Part shown: positions 43,034 through 51,814 of the stretch, piece by piece
Layout: the number at the start of each line of letters is the position of its first letter
Numbering within the stretch: position 1 is the first letter of the stretch
Assembly: GCA_002102225.1 (NCBI GenBank)
Contig: LQPB01000014.1
Coordinates: 1 to 64,000 of the forward strand
Source of the DNA: Mycobacterium interjectum
GTDB taxonomy: Bacteria > Actinomycetota > Actinomycetes > Mycobacteriales > Mycobacteriaceae
Direction of reading: 5' to 3'
Length of the DNA stretch: 64,000 nt
Made by a program: the position numbers and the translations under genes
The notes under the pieces: generated by a model
What the model was told of the DNA's origin: nothing
What the model saw: the letters and a program-made list of their open reading frames with translations, nothing else
Database searches by the model: none

Positions 43034-44740
43034 ATGTTGCTCAATCCCAACCATTTGCAACGCCGCTACCCGGACCGCCGCTCGGGCGAGATCATGGCCG
43101 CGACCGTGGACTTCTTCGAGTCCCGGGGCAAGGCGCGATTGAAGGCCGACGACCACAACCGGGTCTGGTACTCCGACTTTCTGGACCACATCGGGCGGGA
43201 GCGCATCTTTGCGTCCCTGCTGACCCCGGCCGAATACGGCGCGAGCGACTGCCGGTGGGACACCTACCGAATCAGCGAGTTCGCCGAGATCGTGGGCTTC
43301 TACGGGCTGAGCTACTGGTACCCGTTCCAGGTCACCGCGCTGGGCCTGGGCCCGATCTGGATGAGCGACAACGAGGACGCCAAACGCAAGGCCGCCGCCC
43401 AGCTGGAGGCCGGGGAGGTGTTCGCCTTCGGGCTGTCGGAGCAGACCCACGGCGCCGACGTCTACCAGACCGACATGATCCTGACGCCGTCGGAACACGG
43501 CTGGACCGCCAGCGGCGAGAAGTACTACATCGGCAACGCCAACGTGGCGCGGATGGTCTCGACCTTCGGCAAGATCGGCGGCACCTCAAAAAACCAGGAA
43601 TATGTCTTCTTCGCCGCCGACTCCCAGCACGACCGGTACGAGCTGATCAAGAACGTCGTCAACTCGCAGAACTTCGTCGCCAACTACGCGCTGCGTGACT
43701 ACCCGGTCACCGAGGCCGACCTGCTGCACCGCGGCCCGGACGCCTTCCACGCCGCCCTCAACACCGTCAACGTCTGCAAGTACAACCTGGGCTGGGGCGC
43801 CGTCGGCATGTGCACGCACGCCATGTACGAGGCGGTCACCCACGCGGCCAACCGCTACCTGTACGGGACCGTCGTCACCGACTTCTCCCATGTGCGGCGG
43901 TTGCTCACCGACGCCTACGTGCGCCTGATCGCCATGAAGCTGGTCGCCACCCGCGCCTGCGACTACATGCGCAGCGCCTCGGCGGCCGACCGCCGCTACC
44001 TGCTCTACAGCCCGCTGACCAAGGCCAAGATCACCAGCGAGGGCGAGCGGGTCATCACCGCGCTGTGGGATGTCATCGCCGCCAAGGGAGTTGAGAAGGA
44101 CACCTTCTTCGAGGCCGTCACCCGCGAGATCGGGCTGCTGCCCCGGCTGGAGGGCACCGTCCACATCAACATCGGGCTGCTCGGCAAGTTCATGCCGAAC
44201 TTCCTGTTCGCCCCGAACGCCGAACTGCCCGTGATCGCCCGCCGCGACGACGCCGCCGACGACACGTTCCTGTTCGCCCAGGGGCCCACCGGCGGCCTGG
44301 GCAAGGTGCGGTTCGCCGACTGGCGCGCGCCGTTCGACAGCTTCGCCCACCTGCCCAACGTCGCGCTGCTGCGCGAGCAGGTCGACGTGCTCACCGAGAT
44401 GCTGGCCAGCGCCACCCCGGATGCCGCGCAGCAGAAGGACATCGACTTCGCCTTCGCCGTGGGCCAGCTGTTCGCGACCGTGCCGTACGCCCAGCTCATC
44501 CTGGAGGAGGCCCCGCTGTCGGGGGTGGAAGATGCGTTGATCGACGAGATCTTCGCCGTGCTGGTGCGGGACTTCAACGGTTACGCCGTCGAGCTCGGCG
44601 ACAAGCCCACGGCGACGGACGAACAGGCCCGGCTGGCGATGCGCATGATCCGCCGCCCGGTCCACGACCCCACGCGCTACGGCCAGATCTGGAAGGAACA
44701 CGTGCTGCCGATCAACGGCGCCTACCGGATGCGGCCGTGA
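43034..44740 (+). CDS. fadE4: Acyl-CoA dehydrogenase FadE4
   Basis: 568 aa, the same length as Rv0231, so it belongs to the long acyl-CoA dehydrogenases rather than the usual 380-aa form. The start is MLLNPNHLQRRYPDRRS. FAD-domain segments FGLSEQTHGADVYQTDM and GEKYYIGNANVARMV are visible near 145-190. The helical domain follows, and the C-terminal 130 residues are specific to this subfamily. The usual catalytic Glu segment is not obvious, so activity on standard acyl-CoA is not assured. It is divergent from php, with a TACCGT -10 for a near-leaderless mRNA. Confidence 0.92.
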   Translation: MLLNPNHLQRRYPDRRSGEIMAATVDFFESRGKARLKADDHNRVWYSDFLDHIGRERIFASLLTPAEYGASDCRWDTYRISEFAEIVGFYGLSYWYPFQVTALGLGPIWMSDNEDAKRKAAAQLEAGEVFAFGLSEQTHGADVYQTDMILTPSEHGWTASGEKYYIGNANVARMVSTFGKIGGTSKNQEYVFFAADSQHDRYELIKNVVNSQNFVANYALRDYPVTEADLLHRGPDAFHAALNTVNVCKYNLGWGAVGMCTHAMYEAVTHAANRYLYGTVVTDFSHVRRLLTDAYVRLIAMKLVATRACDYMRSASAADRRYLLYSPLTKAKITSEGERVITALWDVIAAKGVEKDTFFEAVTREIGLLPRLEGTVHINIGLLGKFMPNFLFAPNAELPVIARRDDAADDTFLFAQGPTGGLGKVRFADWRAPFDSFAHLPNVALLREQVDVLTEMLASATPDAAQQKDIDFAFAVGQLFATVPYAQLILEEAPLSGVEDALIDEIFAVLVRDFNGYAVELGDKPTATDEQARLAMRMIRRPVHDPTRYGQIWKEHVLPINGAYRMRP

Positions 44741-44754
44741 GCAACCATCGGCCC

Positions 44755-44795
44755 TTGACTGTGACGTGGCTCACCGTAGAATGACCAGTGGTCAT
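44755..44795 (+). promoter_or_regulatory. Strong promoter with TetR-type operator before the TetR-R2lox operon
   Basis: TTGACT (44755-44760) and TAGAAT (44777-44782) are 16 bp apart. The palindrome ATGACC-AGT-GGTCAT (44781-44795) overlaps the -10 and the expected start point, which is where a repressor would act. The TetR gene begins 18 nt downstream. Confidence 0.8.
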
Positions 44796-44813
44796 CGACG
44801 CTAGGAGGCCGAA

Positions 44814-45509
44814 TTGCCGACGGTGACATGGGCGCGCGTTGACCCGGCTCGTCGCGCGGCGGTGATAGAAGCCGCGGAGGCCGAGTTCGGGGCGCACGGC
44901 TTCTCGCGGGGCAGCCTCAACGTCATCGCCCGCAAAGCCGGGGTCGCCAAAGGCAGCCTGTTCCAGTACTTCGCGGACAAGCGCGACCTGTACGCGTTCA
45001 TCGCCGACATCGGCAGCCAGCGGGTGCGGGCGTACATGGAGGACCTGATCGTCAGGCTCGACCCGAGCCGGCCGTTTTTCGAGCACCTCACCGACCTGCT
45101 CGACGGCTGGGTGGCCTACTACGCCGAGCATCCGCACGAACGAGCGCTGCACGCCGCGGCCACCCTCGAGGTCGACACCGAGGCCCGTGTCAGCGTGCGC
45201 AACGTGATCCACCGCCACTACCTGGAGGTGTTGCGGCCGCTCGTGCACGCCGCCAAAACCCGCGGGGACCTGCGTGCCGACGCCGACACCGGCGTCCTGC
45301 TCTCGCTGCTGCTGATGATCTTCCCGCACCTGGCGCTGGCTCCCTACATGCGCGGGCTGGACCCGGTCCTCGGGCTCGACGACCCCACGCCGGAGCAGCC
45401 GGCGCTGGCCGTGCGCCGGATCATCGCGGTCTTGGCCGCGGCCTTCTCCGCGAATGCGGCGGATCCCGTCGTCAGCCCAGAACCGAAACTCTCCGAGGAG
45501 GTCACATGA
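44814..45509 (+). CDS. TetR-family regulator (Rv0232 homologue)
   Basis: 231 aa (229 in H37Rv). The DNA-binding domain contains [32 protein letters not shown] (shown as the region 22-53), followed by a helical ligand domain with [22 protein letters not shown] and a hydrophobic helix [17 protein letters not shown]. The TTG start at 44814 has AGGAGG 5 nt upstream. Its stop overlaps the ATG of the R2lox gene (ATGA), so regulator and oxidase are co-translated. The palindrome over its promoter suggests autorepression relieved by a ligand, possibly a lipid substrate of the oxidase. Confidence 0.9.
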   Translation: MPTVTWARVDPARRAAVIEAAEAEFGAHGFSRGSLNVIARKAGVAKGSLFQYFADKRDLYAFIADIGSQRVRAYMEDLIVRLDPSRPFFEHLTDLLDGWVAYYAEHPHERALHAAATLEVDTEARVSVRNVIHRHYLEVLRPLVHAAKTRGDLRADADTGVLLSLLLMIFPHLALAPYMRGLDPVLGLDDPTPEQPALAVRRIIAVLAAAFSANAADPVVSPEPKLSEEVT

Positions 45510-46447
45510 CACGCACGCATTCGGGCTCGATGGTGGCGGGCGGGCTCAACTGGGACAGCGTGCCGCTGCGCCTGTTCGCCGGCGGCAACGCGAAGTTCTG
45601 GAATCCCGCCGACATCGACTTCTCCCGCGACCGCGCGGACTGGGAGGCGCTGACGGACGACGAACGTCATTACGCCACCCGGTTGTGCGCCGAGTTCATC
45701 GCCGGTGAGGAGGCGGTGACCGAGGACATTCAGCCGTTCATGGCCGCGATGCGGGCCGAGGGGCGGCTGGGCGACGAGATGTATCTGACCCAGTTCGCGT
45801 TCGAGGAAGCCAAGCACGTCCAGGTGTTCCGGATGTGGCTCGACGCCGTCGGCATCACCGGCGACCTGCACGCCTATCTCGAGGACGTCCCCACCTACCG
45901 GACGATCTTCTACGAGGAGCTGCCGGACTCCCTCAACGCGTTGGCCACCGATCCGTCGCCGGCCGCCCAGGTCCGGGCGTCGGTGACCTACAACCACATG
46001 GTCGAGGGCATGCTGGCGCTGACCGGCTACTACCTCTGGCACAAGATCTGCGTGGAACGCGGCATCCTTCCCGGCATGCAGGAGCTGGTCCGCCGCATCG
46101 GTGACGACGAGCGGCGCCACATGGCGTGGGGCACGTTCACCTGCCGGCGCCACGTCGCCGCCGACGACGCCAACTGGGGTGTCTTCGAAGCGCGGATGAA
46201 CGAGCTGATGCCGCTCGGACTGCGCGTCGTCGAAGAGGGCTTCGCGCTGTACGACCCGATGCCCTTCGGCCTGTCGGTGGACGAGTCCATGCAGTACGCC
46301 GCCGACAAGGGGATGCGGCGGTTCGGCACCATCGGCAGCGCCCGCGGGCGGCCGGTTGGCGAGATCGACCTCGACTACTCGCCCCTGCAACTCGAGGACA
46401 CCTTCGCCGACGAGGACGAGAAGGCGCTGGCGGCCGCGTCGGCCTAG
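45506..46447 (+). CDS. R2-like ligand-binding oxidase (R2lox; Rv0233/NrdB-like)
   Basis: 313 aa. It is homologous to ribonucleotide reductase R2 but belongs to the R2lox group, which carries a Mn/Fe site and binds a long-chain fatty acid. The metal ligands of the M. tuberculosis protein are all here: Glu68, Glu101, His104, Glu167, Glu202 and His205. The pair that forms the Tyr-Val ether cross-link is also present, Val71 and Tyr162. It is therefore not a true ribonucleotide reductase subunit. It probably oxidises a lipid or hydrocarbon. The ATG at 45506 overlaps the TetR stop. Confidence 0.95.
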   Translation: MTRTHSGSMVAGGLNWDSVPLRLFAGGNAKFWNPADIDFSRDRADWEALTDDERHYATRLCAEFIAGEEAVTEDIQPFMAAMRAEGRLGDEMYLTQFAFEEAKHVQVFRMWLDAVGITGDLHAYLEDVPTYRTIFYEELPDSLNALATDPSPAAQVRASVTYNHMVEGMLALTGYYLWHKICVERGILPGMQELVRRIGDDERRHMAWGTFTCRRHVAADDANWGVFEARMNELMPLGLRVVEEGFALYDPMPFGLSVDESMQYAADKGMRRFGTIGSARGRPVGEIDLDYSPLQLEDTFADEDEKALAAASA

Positions 46448-46466
46448 GCGCAGAAAAGCCGGGCCG

Positions 46467-47885
46467 TCACTCGACCTTCGTGGCGCCGCCGGCGTCACCG
46501 GTCTCGGCCGAGCCCACCCACACCGTCTTGGCGTTGCAGAACTCGCGAATCCCGAGGCCCGCGAGCTCGCGGCCGTAACCGGAGCGCTTGATGCCGCCGA
46601 ACGGCAGCTCCGGGTAGGACACCGTCATCCCGTTGATGAAGACCTGGCCGGCCTCGATGTCGTCGATGAAGCGTTGCTGCTCGGCCTCGTCGCGGGTCCA
46701 GGCGTTGGAGCCCAGGCCGAAGGTCGTGGCGTTGGCGATCTCGATGGCCTCGTCGATGTCGGCGGCCCGGTAGATCGAAGCCACCGGCCCGAAGACCTCC
46801 TCGGTGTACAGCGCCATGTCCTTGGTGATGTCGGTGACGACCGTCGGCGGGTAGAACCAGCCCGGCCGGTCCAAGGGCTTGCCGCCGCAGCGGATCACCG
46901 CGCCGGCGGCGGCCGCGTCGTCGACTTGCTTGGCGACCTCGTCGCGGCCCGACTCGGTGGCCAGCGGGCCGACGTCGGTGTCCGGGTCGGTCGGGTCCCC
47001 GACCCGCAGGGCCTGCGCCCGCGCGACGAACTTCTCCACGAACTCGTCGTAGACGTCGGCGTGGGCGATGAACCGTTTGGCCGCGATGCAGGACTGGCCG
47101 TTGTTTTGCACCCGGGCGGTGACCGCGGTCTTGACGGCCTCGTCGAGGTCGGCCGAGGGCATCACGATGAACGGGTCGCTGCCGCCGAGCTCGAGCACCG
47201 AGGGCTTGATCTCGTCGCCGGCGATGGCTCCGACCGACTGGCCGGCCGGCTCGCTGCCGGTGAGGGTGACCGCCGCCACGCGGGGGTCGCGCAGGATGGT
47301 CTCGACGGCACTCGACGGCACCAGCAGCGTCTGGAAGCAGCCGTCCGGGAAGCCGCCGCGGGCGATGACGTCGGCCAGGTACAGGGCCGTCTGCGGCACG
47401 TTCGAGGCGTGCTTGAGGATGCCGACGTTGCCGGCCATCAGCGCCGGCGCGGCGAACCGCACGGCCTGCCACAACGGGAAGTTCCACGGCATCACGGCCA
47501 GCACCACGCCCAGCGGTTGGTAGCGCGTGTAGGCCTTCGACGCGCCCACCTTGGCCGCGTCGGCCGGCTCGTCGGCCAGCAGCTGTTGGGCGTTCTCGGC
47601 ATAGTAGCGAAAACCCTTGGCGCACTTGAGCACTTCGGCCTTGGCCGACGCCAGCGTCTTGCCCATCTCCAGGGTCATCATGGCGGCGACGTCGTCGGCC
47701 TCTTTCTCCAAGAGGTCCGCGGTGGCGTTTGCCCACCCCGCGCGCTGGGCAAAGGTGGTGTTATGGCGGTAGTCCTGGAACCGGGCGTACGCGCGCGCGA
47801 TGGCGCCGTCGACTTCCGCGTCGGTCGCGGGGGTGAAAGTTTTCACTGTTTCGCCGGTAGCCGGGTTGATCGTGGCGATGGGCAC
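46467..47885 (-). CDS. gabD1: Succinate-semialdehyde dehydrogenase GabD1
   Basis: 472-aa aldehyde dehydrogenase. It starts VPIATINPATGETVKTF with GTG 47885, and AAGGA lies about 7 nt upstream. Cofactor segment PWNFPLWQAVRFAAPAL, LTGSEPAGQSVG, LELGGSDPFIV with the base Glu near 230, and NNGQSCIAAKR with the nucleophile Cys near 264. It oxidises succinic semialdehyde to succinate, preferring NADP in the M. tuberculosis enzyme. The C-terminal GSAETGDAGGATKVE is longer than in the H37Rv protein. The frame stays open upstream to 48395 through the divergent gene, but that part is antisense noise. Confidence 0.93.
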   Translation of the reverse strand: MPIATINPATGETVKTFTPATDAEVDGAIARAYARFQDYRHNTTFAQRAGWANATADLLEKEADDVAAMMTLEMGKTLASAKAEVLKCAKGFRYYAENAQQLLADEPADAAKVGASKAYTRYQPLGVVLAVMPWNFPLWQAVRFAAPALMAGNVGILKHASNVPQTALYLADVIARGGFPDGCFQTLLVPSSAVETILRDPRVAAVTLTGSEPAGQSVGAIAGDEIKPSVLELGGSDPFIVMPSADLDEAVKTAVTARVQNNGQSCIAAKRFIAHADVYDEFVEKFVARAQALRVGDPTDPDTDVGPLATESGRDEVAKQVDDAAAAGAVIRCGGKPLDRPGWFYPPTVVTDITKDMALYTEEVFGPVASIYRAADIDEAIEIANATTFGLGSNAWTRDEAEQQRFIDDIEAGQVFINGMTVSYPELPFGGIKRSGYGRELAGLGIREFCNAKTVWVGSAETGDAGGATKVE

Positions 47886-47964
47886 GCTGAGATCCTTCGC
47901 TTCGGGGTTGACAACAGGTCCAACACCCAGCCTGCCACTATCGTTCCCACAAGGGAGGTGCCGG

Positions 47965-49611
47965 ATGAGTAAAGCCGCTGAGCTGATGGTGAAGTGCCTG
48001 GAGAACGAGGGCGTCTCCGTCGTCTTCGGGGTGCCCGGCGAGGAGAACATCCGCTTCGTGCAGGCGCTGGCCTCCTCGAGCATCCGGTACGTGCTCACCC
48101 GGCACGAGCAGGCGGCGTCGTTCATGGCGGAGATGTACGGCCGCGTCACCGGCCGGGCGGCGGTGGTGTCGGCGACCCTGGGTCCGGGCGCCATCAACAT
48201 GCAGCTCGGCGTCGCCGACGCCACCACCAACAGCACCCCGATGGTGGCGATCTCCGCCCAGGTGGGCCAGGACCGGGAGTACAAGGAGTCGCACCAGTAC
48301 GTCGACCTGGTGTCGATGTTCGCCCCGATCACGCGGTGGGCGGCGGGCATCCCGACCCCGCGCGCCATCCCGGAGATGGTCCGCAAGGCGTTCAAGGTCG
48401 CCGAGGCCGAGCGCCCGGCCGCGGTCTACCTGGCGGTGCCCGAGCACATCGACGCCGACGAGACCGATTACGACCTGACGCCGTTGCCGCGCAACGTGGT
48501 TCGCGCCGACGCGCCGGCGCCCCGCCAGGTCGCGCGCGCCGTCGACATCCTGCGCCAGGCGCAGCGCCCGGTGCTGCTGGCCGGACACGGCGCCGCGCGC
48601 GCCGACGCGACCAAGGCCCTGGTCCGCTTCTCCGAGGAGTTCGGCATCCAGGTGGCCAACACCTTCCACGGCAAGGGCGTGATGCCCGACGACCACCCCA
48701 ACACCATCGGCACGCTGGGGTTCATGCGGCACGACTATGTGAACTTCGGGTTCGACAACGCCGACGCCGTCATCGCCGTCGGCTACGAGCTGCAGGAATT
48801 CGACCCGGTCCGGATCAATCCGCAGGCCGACAAGCGGATCATCCACGTGCACCGCTTCCCGGCCGAGGTCGACGCGCACTACTCGGTCGACGTCGGGATC
48901 ATCGGCGACATCAGCGATTCGCTGAACGCGCTGACCGACGCGCTGGCCGGTCACAGCTTCACCCACGCCGCCGATGTGCCCGGCTCGGGCCTGCTGGCTG
49001 AGGAATTCGCTCGCGGGCAACAGGATTCGCGCTATCCGCTGGCGCCGGCCCGGGTGGTCGCCGACACCCGCGCGGCGCTGGGCCGCAGCGATGTGGTCCT
49101 GGTCGACACCGGCGCCACCAAGATGTGGATGGCCCGGCTTTATCCGACCTACGAGCGGAACACCTGCCTGATCTCAAACGGCTTGTCCACCATGAGTTTT
49201 GCGCTGCCCGGCGCGCTGGGCGTCAAGCTGGCACGGCCCGAGGCCAAGGTGCTGGCCGTGGCGGGCGACGGCGCGTTCCTGATGAACTCCCAGGAAATCG
49301 AGACCGCCGTTAGGGAGCGGATTCCCCTGGTGGTGCTGATCTGGGAGGACGGCGGCTACGGGCTCATCGAATGGAAGATGGACCTGGAACTCGGCGAGCA
49401 CTACTTCGTCAAGTTCGGCAATCCCGACATCGTGAAGTACGCGGAAAGCTTCGGCGCCAAGGGATATCGGATCAACAGCGCCGACGAGCTGTTGCCGACG
49501 CTGCGGGCCGCCCTCGACGACGACGGGGTGTCGCTGATCTGCTGTCCCGTCGACTACTCCGAGAACCTGCGGCTGACCGACCGGCTCGGGGAGCTCGACG
49601 AGACGCTGTAG
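47965..49611 (+). CDS. Acetolactate synthase-like ThDP enzyme (AlsS/IlvB group)
   Basis: 548 aa. Three domains of a thiamine-diphosphate enzyme: the PYR domain (GVPGEENIRFVQAL with Glu, then RHEQAASFMAEMYGRVTG), a central domain, and the PP domain with VAGDGAFLMNSQEIETA. In the metal motif GDG-x(24)-N the Asn position is Glu (IWEDGGYGLIEW), where AlsS has Asn. It probably makes acetolactate from pyruvate, or carries out a related carboligation or decarboxylation. The ATG 47965 has GGGAGGTG 4 nt upstream. It is divergent from gabD1 across 79 bp. H37Rv has no such gene next to gabD1. Confidence 0.87.
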   Translation: MSKAAELMVKCLENEGVSVVFGVPGEENIRFVQALASSSIRYVLTRHEQAASFMAEMYGRVTGRAAVVSATLGPGAINMQLGVADATTNSTPMVAISAQVGQDREYKESHQYVDLVSMFAPITRWAAGIPTPRAIPEMVRKAFKVAEAERPAAVYLAVPEHIDADETDYDLTPLPRNVVRADAPAPRQVARAVDILRQAQRPVLLAGHGAARADATKALVRFSEEFGIQVANTFHGKGVMPDDHPNTIGTLGFMRHDYVNFGFDNADAVIAVGYELQEFDPVRINPQADKRIIHVHRFPAEVDAHYSVDVGIIGDISDSLNALTDALAGHSFTHAADVPGSGLLAEEFARGQQDSRYPLAPARVVADTRAALGRSDVVLVDTGATKMWMARLYPTYERNTCLISNGLSTMSFALPGALGVKLARPEAKVLAVAGDGAFLMNSQEIETAVRERIPLVVLIWEDGGYGLIEWKMDLELGEHYFVKFGNPDIVKYAESFGAKGYRINSADELLPTLRAALDDDGVSLICCPVDYSENLRLTDRLGELDETL

Positions 49612-49623
49612 ATTTCGGCGCGC

Positions 49624-50235
49624 CTATCGCACGGCCAAGACGATCACCAAGGTGACCAGAGCGGCGATGAATCCGAGGCCGATGAGCAACCACAAGATGC
49701 GGATGTAGAGCCTGATCGCCGGAGACATTGGCGAACCCGGCGGCGTCGCACCCGACGGCGCGTGCCCTCCGTAACCCACAACTCCAGCGGGCGGCGCGGA
49801 ACCGGCCCACGCCGCCGGCGGTGGCGCCGGTTGGCCTAGGTCGATTCTGACCTTTTTCGGGTCTGACGAGTCGACTTGGACGGCGACGGTCGCGCCCGGC
49901 TGCACCGCGGCAATCGCGCCCATTTCGACACGCGTGGTGACTTTCGTGTCGTACGGCGGGTGCCCGGGTATCGCGACCCTCAGCCCGACCCGGTAGACGG
50001 TCGAGCGGCCACCGAAGTAGATGGCCCCGCGGGCCGACAAAACCTGTGCCGTTCCGGCCAGGGCGGGCCCTGCGAACGCCGGCCCCCGATGCGGCCGCAG
50101 CGCGTTCACCACGAGATACACAAAGTTGCCGATCAGCGCGGCGAAGACGAGAAAGGAGAAAGGGATCGCGACGTATTGCCATCCGCTCGCCAGGTGATGC
50201 GCCGGTACGTCGGCTGCCACGGTCGCCCAGTCCAT
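49624..50235 (-). CDS. Membrane protein with two terminal helices, unknown function
   Basis: 203 aa. A hydrophobic segment at about 23-45 (YVAIPFSFLVFAALIGNFVYL) is followed by a soluble beta-rich middle (GRSTVYRVGLRVAIPGHPPYD, TVAVQVDSSDPKKVRIDLGQ), a Pro/Ala/Gly-rich linker (about 133-170) and a C-terminal helix (LLIGLGFIAALVTLVIVLAV). The middle resembles the DUF3592-type domains that read SSDPxKxRID. Role unknown. The ATG at 50235 follows TAGCCT by 6 nt on the minus strand, so it is predicted leaderless. It is convergent with the acetolactate-synthase-like gene, 12 bp between stops. Confidence 0.78.
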   Translation of the reverse strand: MDWATVAADVPAHHLASGWQYVAIPFSFLVFAALIGNFVYLVVNALRPHRGPAFAGPALAGTAQVLSARGAIYFGGRSTVYRVGLRVAIPGHPPYDTKVTTRVEMGAIAAVQPGATVAVQVDSSDPKKVRIDLGQPAPPPAAWAGSAPPAGVVGYGGHAPSGATPPGSPMSPAIRLYIRILWLLIGLGFIAALVTLVIVLAVR

Positions 50236-50241
50236 TGCCGC

Positions 50242-50247
50242 AGGCTA
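50242..50247 (-). promoter_or_regulatory. -10 element TAGCCT for leaderless membrane protein gene
   Basis: On the minus strand TAGCCT ends 6 nt before the ATG at 50235, without a ribosome site. Confidence 0.6.
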
Positions 50248-50270
50248 GCAACGCGCACGCCGCCGGTCCG

Positions 50271-51728
50271 CTAATGCGAGCGGTTGGCGTGCCGCGATGT
50301 CGTCTGTTCGAGGGCCATCGGCCGCACGTACCCGCCGATCAGCGTGCGGTGCCACCACGCCCGATCCCGGCGCAGCTCGGCGAATGTGGTGAAGCGGTAC
50401 TCGTAGAGCTGTGCCCGCACGTATCGCGGCGGCGAATCGGGAAAGGGGTTGTGCCGCAACAGGCGCAGCGTCGGCCGATCGTTGCGCAGCAGCCGCTGCA
50501 GCAGCGGAACCAGCCACGGCTGGGCGTAGCCCGGCGAGATGGCGGCGAACCACATCAGCCAGTCCAGGCGCAGGTGATACGGCGCCCACTGCCGGGGCAG
50601 CCGACCCACGGCGCCGGGCTTGCCCTTGAACCCGTATTCCCGCCACACGGTGTGCTGGGTCAGCCGCTCCTCGTCGGTGCCCTCGATCACCACCTCGCGC
50701 CGCACCCGGCCGATGCTGCCGAACGCGCCGTACGTGTTCACCAGGTGAAAGGGGTTGAAGGACATGTTCATTCGCTGACGCGAGGAGAGCATGTTGCGCA
50801 CCGGCCAGTACGTCAAGAGCAGCACGGCGCCGGTGAACGCGATCACCGTGCCGGCGAACCACAGCGGCGGCGCGGACCAGGCGGGGTGGCCCGGGGTCCC
50901 GAACAGCCTCGCCAGCGACGAATCGTCAATCGCGCTGAACGCCAAAAAGATCGTCACCCAATTGAGCCAGGCGAAGTTGCCCGACGCCACCAGCCACAGT
51001 TGGGTGATCACGACGATCGCCGCGGCCACGCTGGCGATCGGCTGCGGCGCGAACAGCCCGAATGGCACGATCAGCTGCGCGAAGTGGTTGCCCGCCACCT
51101 CGACTCGGTGCAGCGGCCGGGGCAGGTGATGGAAGAACCAGCTCAACGGGCCCGGCATCGGCTGGGTCTCGTGGTGGTAGTACAGGCACGTCAGGTCGCG
51201 CCAGCACGGGTCGCCGCGCAGCTTGATCAGCCCGGCGCCGAACTCGACCCGAAACAGCAGCAGCCGCGCCAGCCACAGCGTCAGCACCGGGGGCGCGACG
51301 CGGTCGTTGCCGAGGAAGATCATCAAGAATCCGGCCTCCAGCAGCAACGACTCCCACCCGAAGCCGTACCAGGTCTGGCCGACGTTGACGATCGACAGGT
51401 AGAGCACCCATAGCGTCAGCCAGGCCAGCATCGCGGCCCACAGCGGCGCCAGGTCGGCCGCGCCGGCGACGATGGTCGCCGAGGCCGCCGCGCCCAGCCA
51501 GGCCAGGCCCGCGAACAGCCGATCGGAGTAGCGCAGGTGGAAAAGGCTCGGCGCCCGCCAAAACGACTGCCGGCCCAAAAACCGTGGTATCGGCAGAATT
51601 CCGTGCTCGCCGATGAGCGCCCGGAACTGGAGTGCGGCCGTGAGGAACGCGATCAGGTAGACCGCCGCGATCCCGCGCTCCACGACGAGCCTGCCCAGCC
51701 AGTATTCGGGTGCCGGAAACCATCCCAT
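50271..51728 (-). CDS. Lipase maturation factor family membrane protein (Rv0235c homologue)
   Basis: 485 aa. Eight or so membrane helices in the first 330 residues are followed by a soluble domain of the LMF1 type. Family landmarks: QTWYGFGWESLLLEAGFL near 125-142, RDLTCLYYHHETQPMPGPLSW near 185-205, MSFNPFHLVNTYGAFGSI near 325 and APYHLRLDWLMWFAA. In vertebrates LMF1 helps lipases fold; the bacterial role is not known. The start ATG 51728 (MGWFPAPEYWLGR) has GGAG 8 nt upstream and matches H37Rv; a longer frame to 51758 lacks this. aftD lies just upstream on the same strand, 86 bp away. Confidence 0.88.
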   Translation of the reverse strand: MGWFPAPEYWLGRLVVERGIAAVYLIAFLTAALQFRALIGEHGILPIPRFLGRQSFWRAPSLFHLRYSDRLFAGLAWLGAAASATIVAGAADLAPLWAAMLAWLTLWVLYLSIVNVGQTWYGFGWESLLLEAGFLMIFLGNDRVAPPVLTLWLARLLLFRVEFGAGLIKLRGDPCWRDLTCLYYHHETQPMPGPLSWFFHHLPRPLHRVEVAGNHFAQLIVPFGLFAPQPIASVAAAIVVITQLWLVASGNFAWLNWVTIFLAFSAIDDSSLARLFGTPGHPAWSAPPLWFAGTVIAFTGAVLLLTYWPVRNMLSSRQRMNMSFNPFHLVNTYGAFGSIGRVRREVVIEGTDEERLTQHTVWREYGFKGKPGAVGRLPRQWAPYHLRLDWLMWFAAISPGYAQPWLVPLLQRLLRNDRPTLRLLRHNPFPDSPPRYVRAQLYEYRFTTFAELRRDRAWWHRTLIGGYVRPMALEQTTSRHANRSH

Positions 51729-51814
51729 GGTCGTTACTCCTCGGGCGGCGGCGATCACACCGAGCCGTATATCCAGTCAAGCAGCAGAAAAACCGGTAGC
51801 CAACACCTCGGCAC

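Noticed and set aside
45506..46447. Ribonucleotide reductase beta subunit call for the R2 homologue
   Set aside because: Val71 and Tyr162 and the ligand set fit R2lox, and no radical-transfer C-terminus of a true R2 is present.
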